A stretch of 64,000 nt of DNA, from NCBI RefSeq assembly GCF_014836905.1, contig NZ_JACSPZ010000012.1:1-64000 (forward strand). The letters are read 5' to 3'. The notes below the pieces were generated by a model. That model did not search any database. It had not been told where the DNA came from and was given only the letters and a program-made list of their open reading frames with translations. The position numbers and the translations under genes are program-made. The DNA comes from Solibacillus faecavium (GTDB lineage Bacteria > Bacillota > Bacilli > Bacillales_A > Planococcaceae). Of this stretch, positions 7,617 through 17,243 are shown one piece after another; the first letter of the stretch is position 1; each line of letters begins with the position of its first letter.

Positions 7617-9011
7617 TTATAGACAAGCGATCATCTCCTTTAATCCGCTATCCAAAAACGGTATCCCTTCTTCACGGCCTTCGAGCATAATGGAGAAAAT
7701 GTAGTCATGGCCACTTTCCCCTGTCACATAGCCAGATAATGTATTAACTTCATGAATATACCCCGTTTTGGCGAATATACGGTTTTGTAATTCCGGCTCC
7801 AAAAAACGATCCTTTAATGTACCGCCGATGAGACGATCTGTATTTCCTGCAACCGGTAGTGAAGCGAAAAACTGTGGGAAGTATGGCTCTTTTTGAAGCT
7901 TAAACAAAAGCTGTGAAATCCCATTGGAATGAATGCGGATGCCATGCGAAAGCCCTGATCCATCAACAAACTGCCATGCTGTAAAATCATTTTCATGCTT
8001 TTCCAAGTAGGCTTGTACCACTTGCAAACCATGCATGTAATCCCCTTCACCGTGCTGAAGTTTCCCCATTGTCTTCACAAAAATATCCGCCATACTATTG
8101 TTACTGAGCTTCATAAAAATAGAGAACATTTTCTCAAGCGTTTGAGATTCGTGTGTATAAATACGTTCCGCCTGTTGGGGAATGACACCACTTGCTATCA
8201 TGCACTCTTCACTGAAGTCGATGCCCACCTGTTCACACAACACTTTAAAAAATTGCAGTGTATTTTTTGTTGGGTCCTGAAGTGATACCCAAACTTTTGC
8301 AGTTTCGCCTTCAGGAATTTCACCTGTGATTTTGATTTGATCTGTATTATTAATGCGACGAATTTCGAGTGTATTTTCCTTATCATTTACTACTGTGAGT
8401 GCCTCATTAAAAATCTGCATCCCGCTCAAATGGGGAATGACTACATAGTCCGGCTGTTCGCCTATGTTACGCGCAGTCACTTCTACAATAATCGTACTTG
8501 CATCAAAATCATCGTTCGGTGACATCGTAATTGGTGAAATCCGTGCTCCGTAATAGTGTGTCTCTCCCTCCTCGTCAACACCCGGCGGCAACGTATCTCC
8601 TGTGAAATATGTATCGTCTCCGATTATCATCCCCGTTATCTTTTGTATGCCTTGTTCGGACAGCTTTTGTGCAAAAAGCTTAAGTGTTGCTTCATTTATT
8701 GTAGGGTCACCGTAGCCTTTTATGTAAACATCCCCATACAATGTGCCATCTTCAATTTGCCCGTCCATATAAAGTTCTGTTTTGAAACGGAAATCCAATC
8801 CTAGCTCCGATAACGCAGCTGCCCCAGTAATGATTTTCATATTGGAAGCCGGACGCATTAAATGCTCCCCGCGATAAGAATATAATATTTCCCCCGAAGC
8901 TCGATCTCTCAATGTAACGGTTGCTTTGTCACTTCCTAAAACAGTTTCCACAATAGTATCTAGCGTAGCAATAGTATTTTCATTTAAAGCTATCTCCCTA
9001 ACTTCTTCCAT
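7617..9011 (-). CDS. PBP4-type D-Ala-D-Ala carboxypeptidase/endopeptidase without signal peptide
   Basis: 464 residues, peptidase S13 family, which trims or cuts peptidoglycan peptides. The three penicillin-binding motifs are present: SNMK (SxxK, about residue 56), SNN (about residue 305) and KTG (about residue 425). The odd point is the N-terminus: translation begins EEVREIALNENTIATLDTIVE, with no hydrophobic leader, although AAAGGGGGA lies 5 bases before the ATG and no upstream in-frame start exists near by. As annotated the enzyme would be cytosolic unless exported another way. DUF418 follows about 65 bases downstream. Confidence 0.85.
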   Translation of the reverse strand: MEEVREIALNENTIATLDTIVETVLGSDKATVTLRDRASGEILYSYRGEHLMRPASNMKIITGAAALSELGLDFRFKTELYMDGQIEDGTLYGDVYIKGYGDPTINEATLKLFAQKLSEQGIQKITGMIIGDDTYFTGDTLPPGVDEEGETHYYGARISPITMSPNDDFDASTIIVEVTARNIGEQPDYVVIPHLSGMQIFNEALTVVNDKENTLEIRRINNTDQIKITGEIPEGETAKVWVSLQDPTKNTLQFFKVLCEQVGIDFSEECMIASGVIPQQAERIYTHESQTLEKMFSIFMKLSNNSMADIFVKTMGKLQHGEGDYMHGLQVVQAYLEKHENDFTAWQFVDGSGLSHGIRIHSNGISQLLFKLQKEPYFPQFFASLPVAGNTDRLIGGTLKDRFLEPELQNRIFAKTGYIHEVNTLSGYVTGESGHDYIFSIMLEGREEGIPFLDSGLKEMIACL

Positions 9012-9120
9012 AAAGCTCCCCCTTTAAATTGTTAGAATTTACTGTAAATTTAGTGTAACAGAAATTTTTAGGGATTGTATAAGGAAATAAAGATGGGCTT
9101 GCTGTTTAATTCAATCTATA

Positions 9121-9160
9121 GAAAAGCCGCACTCATACGGTCTCCCGTGAAAGTGCGGCG
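9121..9160 (-). terminator. Terminator of the PD-(D/E)XK/YaaW-like operon
   Basis: Minus strand: GCCGCACT / AGTGCGGC arms with an 18-base loop followed by TTTTC. Lies about 20 bases after the stop at 9182. Confidence 0.7.
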
Positions 9161-9181
9161 GATCTTAACTCATCAAAAACT

Positions 9182-10423
9182 CTATATTTTTTTATTATAG
9201 GCCTTTATAGCTTCTTCTACTTGTTCAAGTTCCTTTTTTAACGTATACACATGGATACCTGATTTACCAAGTACGGTTATTATCCTGCCGAATGCTTCAA
9301 CAGGATTTTTCTTTACTGTTTTTCGAATTGCCATCAGTTCACGGCTAACGTTTTCCAGAAGTAAAATTCGGTCATTATGCTGTTTGCCAAGCGCTTGGCA
9401 TACAGATGACGGTAGTTTATGAACGAGTACTTTCCATTTTGACTGTTTAATCCCTTCTTTTAAATGGAGGATACTGATCATTTCGTCAATTAGCTGAATC
9501 AAAGCTTGAACTAATCGTTCCTCTTCCGGCTTCGCGAACTGCCTTTTAATGACCGACGATAATTTTCCGCCTTGTGCCAGGCCAACGTAGGCACCGACTA
9601 CCGGAAACACGATTGCACCTGCGCCAGGCATCAGTACAGCGCCAACTGAGCCGAGCACTACTCTACCGGTTGCTGCTAAAGCGGTTCTGCTTACCGTATC
9701 TGTTGCTACGTTTCGGACAAACGTGGAAGTTAAAATTTCAGTTTGGCGTAAACGTTTTGCATTTGAAAAGGCACTCACACCGGCTGTAATCCACGGAATT
9801 TCAAAATCGAGTAAATCTTCCGAATGATGGATTGTCGTTTTTGTATCGGTAATTACTTGTTCACGGCTAACTGAGGAGGTCATTACCATCGGATTGTGCT
9901 CGTAATACGGACCAAGCTCGGCATTTACAATTACCGGCGTCTCCGGATATTTAGCCAAATGATCTTCTACTACTTGTTTATTTGCAGCACACTTCACCTG
10001 GAATGGTTGACCATCTACAAGCAAGTCCCACCCGGCCTGATTTGATGTTTCCGGAAATTGAACATCATGACCGGCAGCCGCTAATTCCTGAGCCATCATT
10101 TGTTCCGCTACATATCCTTGAAGCTGCGCCATATCGCCTGTTGCTGTCGCTGTATCGATCGTTGAAGCAAATTGAGAAAGAGAAAAAAGGTTCGATAAAT
10201 CATCTGCTCGAGCAAAGTCAATTCCGTCGACCACAGTTGGGTCAATCATCATATAGTCATACAAAAATTCGCCTGCACTTACCGAAGCAATGACCGTCGT
10301 TTGTGAAGGCGATTTGAATAATGCCGCTCCTTTTCGCTTTGGTGCTTCGTGCAGCTTGCAGTTTAGCGCTTCTTCAAATAGCCCTTCCCGCCAATAATGC
10401 CAAAATTGTTCATTTTTAATCAT
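9182..10423 (-). CDS. PD-(D/E)XK-like protein with glycine-rich membrane segment
   Basis: 413 residues. Residues about 98-145 look like a restriction-endonuclease-type core: Glu107 in GYVAEQ, Asp133 in GWDLL, and Gln142-Val-Lys144 in FQVKCA, i.e. an E...D...QxK arrangement. This is followed by GAVLMPGAGAIVFPVVGAYVG (about 259-280), a glycine-zipper-like hydrophobic stretch, and an alpha-helical C-terminus. The gene starts 13 bases after the YaaW-like gene stops, with AAGGGG upstream, so the two form an operon with its own terminator. I do not recognise a named family; nuclease activity is inferred from the motif only. Could be part of a defence or DNA-damage response module. Confidence 0.6.
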   Translation of the reverse strand: MIKNEQFWHYWREGLFEEALNCKLHEAPKRKGAALFKSPSQTTVIASVSAGEFLYDYMMIDPTVVDGIDFARADDLSNLFSLSQFASTIDTATATGDMAQLQGYVAEQMMAQELAAAGHDVQFPETSNQAGWDLLVDGQPFQVKCAANKQVVEDHLAKYPETPVIVNAELGPYYEHNPMVMTSSVSREQVITDTKTTIHHSEDLLDFEIPWITAGVSAFSNAKRLRQTEILTSTFVRNVATDTVSRTALAATGRVVLGSVGAVLMPGAGAIVFPVVGAYVGLAQGGKLSSVIKRQFAKPEEERLVQALIQLIDEMISILHLKEGIKQSKWKVLVHKLPSSVCQALGKQHNDRILLLENVSRELMAIRKTVKKNPVEAFGRIITVLGKSGIHVYTLKKELEQVEEAIKAYNKKI

Positions 10424-10436
10424 CCTGTCTGCCCCT

Positions 10437-11978
10437 TCACACTATATGTTCCAAGCCGTACCACTTTTTTTGATGCTTTTTACATTCACCCTTTAACTGT
10501 TGAATTTGACGTTCCGTTGTGGAAATAGCGTCCTTTGTTTGTTGAATGCTAGTCCGTGTTATTTGAATTTCTTTTTGTAGTTGATCCAATTCAAATTGAT
10601 ACTCTTCTGCAGTAATGCACTGCGCTTTCAGTTGCTGTGGTTTCATTTTGACCACTTCTTCTATACGTAGCTGTTCTTTTAGCCTGTATTTCTCATTAAG
10701 CTCTTTTAGTTGAGAGGTAATGCTTTGATTGGCAAATGTATTTTTCACCGTGTTCCACAAACCTGCTTGCTTACGATTTGCTTCGATTTCATTTCGCTTT
10801 TTGTTCATCGTTTGCAGGATGTTTGCCATCTCACCCGTTAGCTGTATATAGGCAGGAGATTTTTCATGCACCGCAATAAGGTCACTACACTTTTCGATAG
10901 CGGCCAGTTTATTAGTTAACATAGCTTGTTTTTTAGCATGTTGATCGGTTTGCAGCCTCATTTGTTCTTTAAATACGTCTTTTTTTGCCTGCTGTTGCTG
11001 TTGGGTCATTTCATATGTAGCAATTTCCTGTAAAATTTTCTGTTGCTTGTCGTAGAGCTTTTGCCATTCTTGTATAAAACGCTCCACTTGAACAGGTTGC
11101 TTTTCTTCAATGACGGCAGGCAATAATAGTTGAACGATGCCAATCGGAATAAATGCTTTTCGAACTTTTTTGTTTTGATAATTAATTAGAGCTCCCCCAC
11201 CAACAGCAATGAGCGCTAAACCAACAGGACCCGTTAAAATAGAAAGCGCTGATGTCGCAAACATATAGGCACCAAAAGGCAATGTTACACCGAGCAAACC
11301 TGCTGTCGCTGCAATAGTAGAGGTTAAGGTTGTAAATGCCGCAAAGCCCGCTACCTCGACAATGATCGCCATTAATACGGCTGTCCCTTGTGTAGCAATC
11401 AACTGTTGAATTGTTGAATTAGTCAGCTCATCAATATTGAGCTTTTCTTTAATTTGCCGCTGCTTTTCCAGTGGCAGCGACTGGATGTATGCTTCAATTT
11501 GCTGTATTAAATTTTCAGTTGTTTCATCATCTAAATCTGCTCGCCCTTGATCAAATGATTCGAAGATCTTTTGCATTTGATATAACACGAGCGAAACAGA
11601 TGGCTGTTCGTCCCTTTTTTCAGCAAACTGCTTATATTGTTTATCTTGCTTTAATTGAAGAGCGTGGGCTTTTTCAACGATTTGTGTACAGGCATATTCG
11701 ATTTCCGTCAATAAATTGTAATGCGCCCCTTTAATTTCGAGCTGCTCAAGCATGTATAAAAACAGTTGTAGCTGTAATTGCTCATCTGGATATTGATGTA
11801 ATCTCTTTATTTCTTCTTGTAAATTTTGCTCAAAGTGATTTAAATCTTTCGTCATGACATCCTTCGCCTTTGCTAACAGTAAGTCATATAATTTTGTTTC
11901 CATTACAAGCGCATAGACAAGGCGTAAATCATCACCAGTCGCATTTAGCAACCCTTGTGCCAATCGTTTACCATCCAA
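10437..11978 (-). CDS. YaaW-like (UPF0174) membrane protein with long coiled coil
   Basis: 513 residues. N-terminal helical domain (1-190); a hydrophobic region about 198-272 with several membrane segments ending in LTGPVGLALIAVGGG, reminiscent of the UPF0174/YaaW family; then about 200 residues of charged, Q/K/E-rich coiled coil (295-500). Starts at TTG 11978 with AAGGAG nine bases upstream; no nearby ATG. First gene of a two-gene operon with the PD-(D/E)XK-like protein. Function unknown. The colicin-like hydrophobic hairpin would suit membrane insertion on activation, which is speculation. Confidence 0.6.
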   Translation of the reverse strand: MDGKRLAQGLLNATGDDLRLVYALVMETKLYDLLLAKAKDVMTKDLNHFEQNLQEEIKRLHQYPDEQLQLQLFLYMLEQLEIKGAHYNLLTEIEYACTQIVEKAHALQLKQDKQYKQFAEKRDEQPSVSLVLYQMQKIFESFDQGRADLDDETTENLIQQIEAYIQSLPLEKQRQIKEKLNIDELTNSTIQQLIATQGTAVLMAIIVEVAGFAAFTTLTSTIAATAGLLGVTLPFGAYMFATSALSILTGPVGLALIAVGGGALINYQNKKVRKAFIPIGIVQLLLPAVIEEKQPVQVERFIQEWQKLYDKQQKILQEIATYEMTQQQQQAKKDVFKEQMRLQTDQHAKKQAMLTNKLAAIEKCSDLIAVHEKSPAYIQLTGEMANILQTMNKKRNEIEANRKQAGLWNTVKNTFANQSITSQLKELNEKYRLKEQLRIEEVVKMKPQQLKAQCITAEEYQFELDQLQKEIQITRTSIQQTKDAISTTERQIQQLKGECKKHQKKWYGLEHIV

Positions 11979-12379
11979 TTTAAAACACTCCTTTTCACCC
12001 TATATTTTACCATAATACGTCATTATCGTTAGACCATATTAATACATCTAAATGTGTGTTCAAATAATTTATCGGCATTTCTCATAAGCGTATGATATTT
12101 TTTCGCAAAATCATTTAAGTATCTAACTCTTGAGAGACATGTCATGAAAATCCTACTAATTTCGACAAAATATTTAATTTTTCTGAATTTTATGTTGACT
12201 TTTTATATGAAAATATTTAAAGTATTACTAAGTTAAAGTGTATTAATCTTATAGGGATTGTGGATTTCCATTCATTACATGATTAGGTTAGAAAGATAGC
12301 CATCATTTTTGAACTAAAACCAACTAAATCAATACGTTTAGAAATAATTCCACTTTAGATTGTAGAGGAGAAGATATAT
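11979..12379. other. Divergent intergenic region
   Basis: About 400 A/T-rich bases between the YaaW-like gene (minus) and the VOC gene (plus). It must hold promoters in both directions. A candidate for the plus strand is TTGACT (12195-12200), 17-base spacer, TAAAGT (12218-12223), followed by a leader of about 150 bases. No known riboswitch, T-box or terminator seen. Confidence 0.4.
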
Positions 12380-13186
12380 ATGGCATTACAGTTCGATCAT
12401 TTTGTTCATTTAACACCTGACCCAACAAAGGCAGCGGAGGCATTTCAAAAGTTAGGCCTACACGCTGTTCAAGGAGGGCGTCATGAAAATTTAGGCACTT
12501 ACAACACACTTAGCTACTTTGATTTAAGTTATGTCGAGTTAATCGGCATCTTTGATGAAGCGCTTGTAAAAGAAGCTGGCAGCGTAAAATACAGCCTACG
12601 TGATACATTTATCGAAAATAATTTACAATCTGGTCCACAGCGTATTGCGCTTCGTTCAGATAATTTACAGGAGCTGGCCGAACACTTTAAAGCACAAGGG
12701 CTCGAAGTAAATGGTCCGACTGATTTCAGTCGGACTCGCCCGGATGGCACTTTGGTCACTTGGAAATTATTATTCGCAGGCAAACCAGATGAATCTTTAC
12801 ATTTACCTTTCTTTATTGAGTGGGATGAAAAGGATCATGAGCGACGTGAAGATTTAACAGCACGCGGAGTGATTGCGCCCCATGAACTAGGTGATATTCA
12901 AGTAGACGGGGCAGCATTTGCTGTCCGTAATGTTGAAGAGACTGTAGCACTTTGGTCAACGTTATTTCAGCTTGAAAAAGGCGCAAGCTATATCGATGAA
13001 GAATGGAATTCAAAAGTCCAACGCCTATCATTGCAAGGTGGCGATATTGTACTGTATGAGCCACTTGGAGAAGGTGTAGTTGCAGACGTACTGGAAGCCG
13101 GTGGTGAAAGACTTTTCGCGCTTCAATTTAAAGGAGCTACACAAAAGGTAGAAGAAATTACAAATGCACTTTATCGATTTGTTTAA
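12380..13186 (+). CDS. VOC family (glyoxalase-like) protein
   Basis: 268 residues with two halves related to the vicinal oxygen chelate fold (FDHFVHLTPDPTKAAEAFQKLGLHAVQGGRHENLGTYN style start, second half from about 165). Matches the Glyoxalase_3-type domain group of single-chain VOC proteins. Metal-dependent dioxygenase, lyase or isomerase chemistry is possible; no specific substrate is visible. GAGGAG lies upstream of the ATG. It is followed after 17 bases by the lipoprotein gene of an SsuABC-like importer, so it probably acts on the imported compound or its breakdown product. Confidence 0.8.
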   Translation: MALQFDHFVHLTPDPTKAAEAFQKLGLHAVQGGRHENLGTYNTLSYFDLSYVELIGIFDEALVKEAGSVKYSLRDTFIENNLQSGPQRIALRSDNLQELAEHFKAQGLEVNGPTDFSRTRPDGTLVTWKLLFAGKPDESLHLPFFIEWDEKDHERREDLTARGVIAPHELGDIQVDGAAFAVRNVEETVALWSTLFQLEKGASYIDEEWNSKVQRLSLQGGDIVLYEPLGEGVVADVLEAGGERLFALQFKGATQKVEEITNALYRFV

Positions 13187-13203
13187 AAAATGGAGGATAA
13201 ATA

Positions 13204-14181
13204 ATGAAAAAGCTATTATCAGTATTTGGTTTATTTTTAGTATTAGCAGTGTTAACTGCATGCTCATCCGATGAAAAGGACGGCGCATCAACAGGCAACG
13301 TACAAGAGAAAGAGTTAAAGACAATTAATATCGGCTATCAAAAAGGCAATACATTACACATTTTAAAAGAGTCAGGTATTTTAGATGAAGCTGCTAAAGA
13401 AAAAGATTTAGAGATTAAATGGGAATTGTTCACACACGGTAATACATTAATGGAGGGCATTTATGCAGGCGCAATTCATTTCGGTCACGCTGCAGATGGT
13501 CCTGGTATTTTCGCTCAAGCTTCCAATAAGCCTTTCTACTATGTAGGGGCAGATAATCCAAATCCAGAAGGTGTTGGGATTGTCGTATTAAAAAAATCAG
13601 GCATCACAAAGCTTGAAGATTTAAAAGGGAAAAAAGTTGGCGCTTTAAAAGGTGGTAACCACCATTATTCTACAGTACTTGCTCTAGAGTCAGTCGGTTT
13701 AACAGTAGATGATGTTGAGTGGGTATATCCAGAGGATGCAGCACAAGGGCGTGCATTATTTGAAACAGGGCAAATCGATGCTTTAGCTTCTTATGATCCA
13801 TTCTTTGCATCGGCAGAACTTGAAACAGATTCTATCACATTAGTAAACGGGGATATCGACGGCTACCCGAATCGTACATTCTATTTTGCAACAGAAACAT
13901 TTGTTGATAATAATCCAGAGCTAGTCGAGTTCATTTTAGAAAAAATTGATGAGTCCGATAAATGGGCGAACGAAAATCGTGAGGAAGTAATCGCGATTAT
14001 GTCTGAAGCACTTGGCATTAAAGAAGAGGTTATTAGTAAGCAAATTAACCGTCGTACATTCGGTGCATCTGAAATTACAGACGAAATTATTGAAACACAG
14101 CAAAAACAAGCGGATAAATACTTCGAACTGAAATTAATTCCAGTAGAAGTAACTATCCAAGACAAAGTTTGGACTAAATAG
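13204..14181 (+). CDS. SsuA-like substrate-binding lipoprotein
   Basis: 325 residues. Lipoprotein signal with lipobox LTAC (Cys at about residue 20). The mature part (INIGYQKGNTLHILKESG, GKKVGALKGGNHHYSTVL, ALASYDPFFASAE) fits the SsuA/TauA family of aliphatic sulfonate binding proteins. GGAGG lies upstream of ATG 13204. Part of the VOC-SBP-permease-ATPase operon. Sulfonate is the best guess for the ligand; organosulfur enzymes such as SsuD are not in the window, so this stays an inference. Confidence 0.85.
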   Translation: MKKLLSVFGLFLVLAVLTACSSDEKDGASTGNVQEKELKTINIGYQKGNTLHILKESGILDEAAKEKDLEIKWELFTHGNTLMEGIYAGAIHFGHAADGPGIFAQASNKPFYYVGADNPNPEGVGIVVLKKSGITKLEDLKGKKVGALKGGNHHYSTVLALESVGLTVDDVEWVYPEDAAQGRALFETGQIDALASYDPFFASAELETDSITLVNGDIDGYPNRTFYFATETFVDNNPELVEFILEKIDESDKWANENREEVIAIMSEALGIKEEVISKQINRRTFGASEITDEIIETQQKQADKYFELKLIPVEVTIQDKVWTK

Positions 14182-14241
14182 GAAGTTGAGTAAGCGAGTG
14201 CGATCATGCTCTCGCTTACTTTATATAGGAGGTTAAATAGT

Positions 14242-14997
14242 ATGAAACTAGATTTTCGTCCATGGGTTATTCCTGTGGTGCTCGTCGTGGTTTGGGAAAT
14301 CATTGTACGTTTGGAAGTAATATCAGCATCATTATTCCCATCCCCTCTGACAATCGTTGAAACGGGTTGGAATTTGCTGGTAAATGGCGACTTAATGACC
14401 CACATTGGCGTAAGCTTATGGCGCGCATTAACGGGGATGTTAATCGGTGGTGTCATTGGCTTTGTATTAGGTGTATTAAATGGTTTATCAAAAAAATCCT
14501 ACATTTATTTAGATACAACGATCCAAATGATTCGGAATATCCCTCACTTGGCGCTTATTCCACTTGTGATCGTATGGATTGGTATCGGAGAAGATGCAAA
14601 AATTTTCTTGGTTGCATTAGGGGTGCTCTTCCCTATTTACGTAAATACATTCCACGGTATTCGCAATGTGGATCCGAACTTAGTAGAAATGGGTCGTATG
14701 TACAACTTAAAGGGTTGGAGCCTATTCAAAGATGTATTGCTGCCAGGCGCACTGCCATCTATTTTTGTCGGTTTACGATATGCGCTAGGTGTTATGTGGC
14801 TGACTTTAATTATCGCTGAAACTATCCCAACTAATGAAGGATTAGGCTATTTGGCGACAAACGCTCGTGAGTTCATGCAGACAGATGTCATTATTTTAAG
14901 CATTATCATTTATGCATTGCTTGGTAAGCTAGCCGATTTGATTGCACAGTTTGGTGAAAACCGTGCATTAAAGTGGAATGCAAGCTATACGAAATAA
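14242..14997 (+). CDS. SsuC-like ABC permease
   Basis: 251 residues, about six membrane helices, with the ATPase-contact loop [27 protein letters not shown] (near residue 150-175; EAA-type). Start at ATG 14242, seven bases after AGGAGGT; the frame upstream to 14206 has no start signals. The GAP before it (14182-14241) is short and contains no clear terminator, so it belongs to the same operon as the binding protein. Confidence 0.88.
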   Translation: MKLDFRPWVIPVVLVVVWEIIVRLEVISASLFPSPLTIVETGWNLLVNGDLMTHIGVSLWRALTGMLIGGVIGFVLGVLNGLSKKSYIYLDTTIQMIRNIPHLALIPLVIVWIGIGEDAKIFLVALGVLFPIYVNTFHGIRNVDPNLVEMGRMYNLKGWSLFKDVLLPGALPSIFVGLRYALGVMWLTLIIAETIPTNEGLGYLATNAREFMQTDVIILSIIIYALLGKLADLIAQFGENRALKWNASYTK

Positions 14998-15011
14998 GGA
15001 GGTCATTTAGC

Positions 15012-15800
15012 ATGAAACCGGAAGCAATTCAAATTGATATTAAAAACTTAAAAAAGTCATTCGGACCTAAAGAAATTTTACATGATATCTCCATCTCTTT
15101 TGATAAAGGTGAATTCATTGCCATTATCGGTAAAAGTGGTAGTGGAAAGAGTACCCTACTGCGCCTTGTAGCAAGCCTTGAGGAAATTACTGCCGGCGAA
15201 CTATTATTCGATGGCGTCCCTGCTACGAAATCGGAAGCTAATGTGAAAATGATGTATCAAGATTCGCGTTTACTTCCTTGGAAGAAAGTTATAGACAATG
15301 TTGGCTTAGGTTTGACTGGCGACTGGAAAGCAAAGGCCGAAGAAGCTTTAAATAAGGTTGGATTATTACCTTTAAAAGATGAGTGGCCATCTACACTCTC
15401 TGGTGGTCAAAAGCAACGTGTTGCATTGGCGAGAGCCTTAATCCATGAACCATCATTGTTGATGCTAGATGAACCATTAAGTGCTCTTGATGCCTTAACT
15501 CGGATTGAAATGCAAAATCTAATCGAAAATATTTGGGAAAAAAATAACTTCACGGCATTGCTTGTAACCCATGATGTCGGTGAAGCGGTTCGATTAGCTG
15601 ATCGAATCATTCTAATAGAAGATGGTCATATTGCTTTTGATGAAAAGGTGGATGCACCACGCCCGCGTAAATTAACAAATCCGGCACTCATCGAGCTTGA
15701 GGAGAAAATTTTAAATCGTCTGATGCACGGTGAAGAAGAGCCATTACAGGTTTCAGAGGCCAATCAGGAGAAAAATCTAAAGGCTGTATTGAGTAATTAA
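15012..15800 (+). CDS. SsuB-like ABC ATPase
   Basis: 262 residues. Walker [11 protein letters not shown]-loop [11 protein letters not shown], signature [15 protein letters not shown], Walker [13 protein letters not shown] and H-loop VTHD all present. Start at ATG 15012, with AAGGAGGT eight bases upstream, 14 bases after the permease stop. Energises the SsuA/SsuC-like importer. The [15 protein letters not shown] and [13 protein letters not shown] segments are typical of the SsuB/TauB branch. Confidence 0.9.
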   Translation: MKPEAIQIDIKNLKKSFGPKEILHDISISFDKGEFIAIIGKSGSGKSTLLRLVASLEEITAGELLFDGVPATKSEANVKMMYQDSRLLPWKKVIDNVGLGLTGDWKAKAEEALNKVGLLPLKDEWPSTLSGGQKQRVALARALIHEPSLLMLDEPLSALDALTRIEMQNLIENIWEKNNFTALLVTHDVGEAVRLADRIILIEDGHIAFDEKVDAPRPRKLTNPALIELEEKILNRLMHGEEEPLQVSEANQEKNLKAVLSN

Positions 15801-15804
15801 AAGT

Positions 15805-15850
15805 TAAGGGGCTTATCCAGAATATATTTCCGGATAGCCCCCTTCTTTCT
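15805..15850 (+). terminator. Terminator of the SsuABC-like operon
   Basis: AAGGGGCTTATCC / GGATAGCCCCCTT hairpin with pyrimidine tail CTTTCTT, directly after the ATPase stop; probably also serves the convergent DsbA-like gene. Confidence 0.75.
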
Positions 15851-15868
15851 TGTTATGCTCGGAGCTAC

Positions 15869-16393
15869 TTAAATGACAGCATTTTTTAGCTCGTTCTCGA
15901 TTACCTCTACTAATTCCTCTGCAAAAATCTCACGTGGGTATTGATATTCGTGTTCATTGATAAAGACCGTTGGGACCATTTTTACATTACGTTCAATCGC
16001 TTCAGCTGTAATCAGTAAGCTACGGTCGATATTAGCAGGCTCTTCTTTTAAGTCATATTTTTCTTCAATATATTTCTTTATTTCAAAACTCGAATACTTA
16101 TCCCATGTTGCTTGATTTTTAAATAATTCACTTATGATTTCCAATGTTCTTTCCGGATTGGTGTAATCTAGATTGGCATTTATAAGCGTTCCAGGCAGCA
16201 GCATTTCACGAGGCTTATCATAGTGCTTCACAACTAAAGCCACTTTACCTTCTGTAAAATACTTAGGAAGTGTATGATCAACTAATTCATAGAAAGTAGC
16301 ACAATATGGACATGCATAATTTAAAAATACTTCCATTTTAACAGGTGCATTCACATCACCAATTACTAAATAATCGTTTTTGATTCCTAACAT
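15869..16393 (-). CDS. DsbA-like thioredoxin-fold protein, cytosolic
   Basis: 174 residues. CPYC redox motif (about residue 28-31) near the N-terminus and the cis-proline loop MVPTVFIN (about residue 140) define a DsbA-type thioredoxin fold with a helical insertion between. There is no signal peptide or membrane segment, so it probably works in the cytosol as a disulfide oxidoreductase or FrnE-like protein. Start at ATG 16393 with GTGGGG eight bases upstream; ATG 16399 has poor spacing. Monocistronic with a TTTACA/TATAGA-type promoter around 16450-16475 that overlaps a CTATA...TATAG dyad. Confidence 0.82.
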   Translation of the reverse strand: MLGIKNDYLVIGDVNAPVKMEVFLNYACPYCATFYELVDHTLPKYFTEGKVALVVKHYDKPREMLLPGTLINANLDYTNPERTLEIISELFKNQATWDKYSSFEIKKYIEEKYDLKEEPANIDRSLLITAEAIERNVKMVPTVFINEHEYQYPREIFAEELVEVIENELKNAVI

Positions 16394-16490
16394 AATCATT
16401 ACCCCACTATTTTCTATTTATTTTAAATTTTCTATTATTTTATTCTATACTATTACTATAGGAATTGTAAAATATTTTCTATGATTAAAA

Positions 16491-16530
16491 GAAAAACCAA
16501 CTCTACATAAATCCGTAGAATTGGTTTTTC
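16491..16530 (-). terminator. Terminator of the SMR exporter operon
   Basis: AAAACCAA and TCTAC arms forming a 13-base stem (one mismatch) followed by T5 on the minus strand, just after the stop at 16537. Confidence 0.75.
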
Positions 16531-16536
16531 GTATGA

Positions 16537-16851
16537 TTAAGAAATCAATTTCAACGCAATGACACTCCCGATAATTAAAGTGATCGCTGTAATTCTCAGG
16601 GCATTTTTCGGTTCTTTAAATAGTACAATTCCTAAAATTGCACCCCCTGCTGCACCTATTCCTGTCCAAATTGCATAGGCTAATCCCATTGGCAATACCT
16701 TCATAGCAAGGCTTAGAAAAAAGAAGCTAGCAGAAAAGCCCACAATAAGCAGCACAAACGAAAGGATATCCTTACGCTGCTGTAGCCTGCCCATAAATCC
16801 AACAGAAACCATTTCAAATAATCCCGCTAAAATTAAATAAATCCAAGCCAT
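16537..16851 (-). CDS. ykkD: SMR exporter subunit, YkkD-like
   Basis: 104 residues, four membrane helices, with the essential glutamate in the first helix (GLFEMVSV, residue 13) and the YAIWTGIGAAGG segment of small multidrug resistance proteins. The gene overlaps the preceding SMR gene by one base (TAATG), as in heterodimeric SMR pairs. A guanidine-I riboswitch heads the operon, so the pair most likely exports guanidinium, as known for YkkC/YkkD-associated transporters. Broad drug export is the alternative but the riboswitch argues for guanidine detoxification. Confidence 0.88.
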   Translation of the reverse strand: MAWIYLILAGLFEMVSVGFMGRLQQRKDILSFVLLIVGFSASFFFLSLAMKVLPMGLAYAIWTGIGAAGGAILGIVLFKEPKNALRITAITLIIGSVIALKLIS

Positions 16852-17189
16852 TACTGCTCACCTCCCGTACCGCTGTCATCCGGTGTAGCAAGCTTTAACA
16901 TGATGACACCTGCTAATAATGTAAAAATAAATAGGATTTTCAACGGCTCAACCGGGCTGCCGAATAATACCATATCGCTGATGACTGTACCGAATGTACC
17001 GAGTCCAACGAATACAGCGTATACGGTTCCGACTGGTAGTACCCCACTCACGTAAATTAATATTCCGAAGCTCACAATAATGGCAATCACTGTTCCAAAC
17101 CATTCCAAAGGGGTTGCGGCATGCTTTAAGCCGATTACCCAACCTACTTCAAATACCGCAGCGACGACAACCAATAACCAATATTTCAC
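16851..17189 (-). CDS. ykkC: SMR exporter subunit, YkkC-like
   Basis: 112 residues, four membrane helices, glutamate in helix 1 ([15 protein letters not shown]). Start is GTG 17189: AGGAG lies nine bases upstream and the resulting length equals that of B. subtilis YkkC as I remember it. The ATG at 17198 abuts the ribosome site, so it is less likely. First gene of the riboswitch-controlled pair; partner with the following SMR subunit to form a heterodimer in the cytoplasmic membrane. Confidence 0.88.
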   Translation of the reverse strand: MKYWLLVVVAAVFEVGWVIGLKHAATPLEWFGTVIAIIVSFGILIYVSGVLPVGTVYAVFVGLGTFGTVISDMVLFGSPVEPLKILFIFTLLAGVIMLKLATPDDSGTGGEQ

Positions 17190-17243
17190 TTTCCTCATCT
17201 CCTCTACATCTTGTGTTGGTTTCATTTCACCCTGTGCTTTTTC

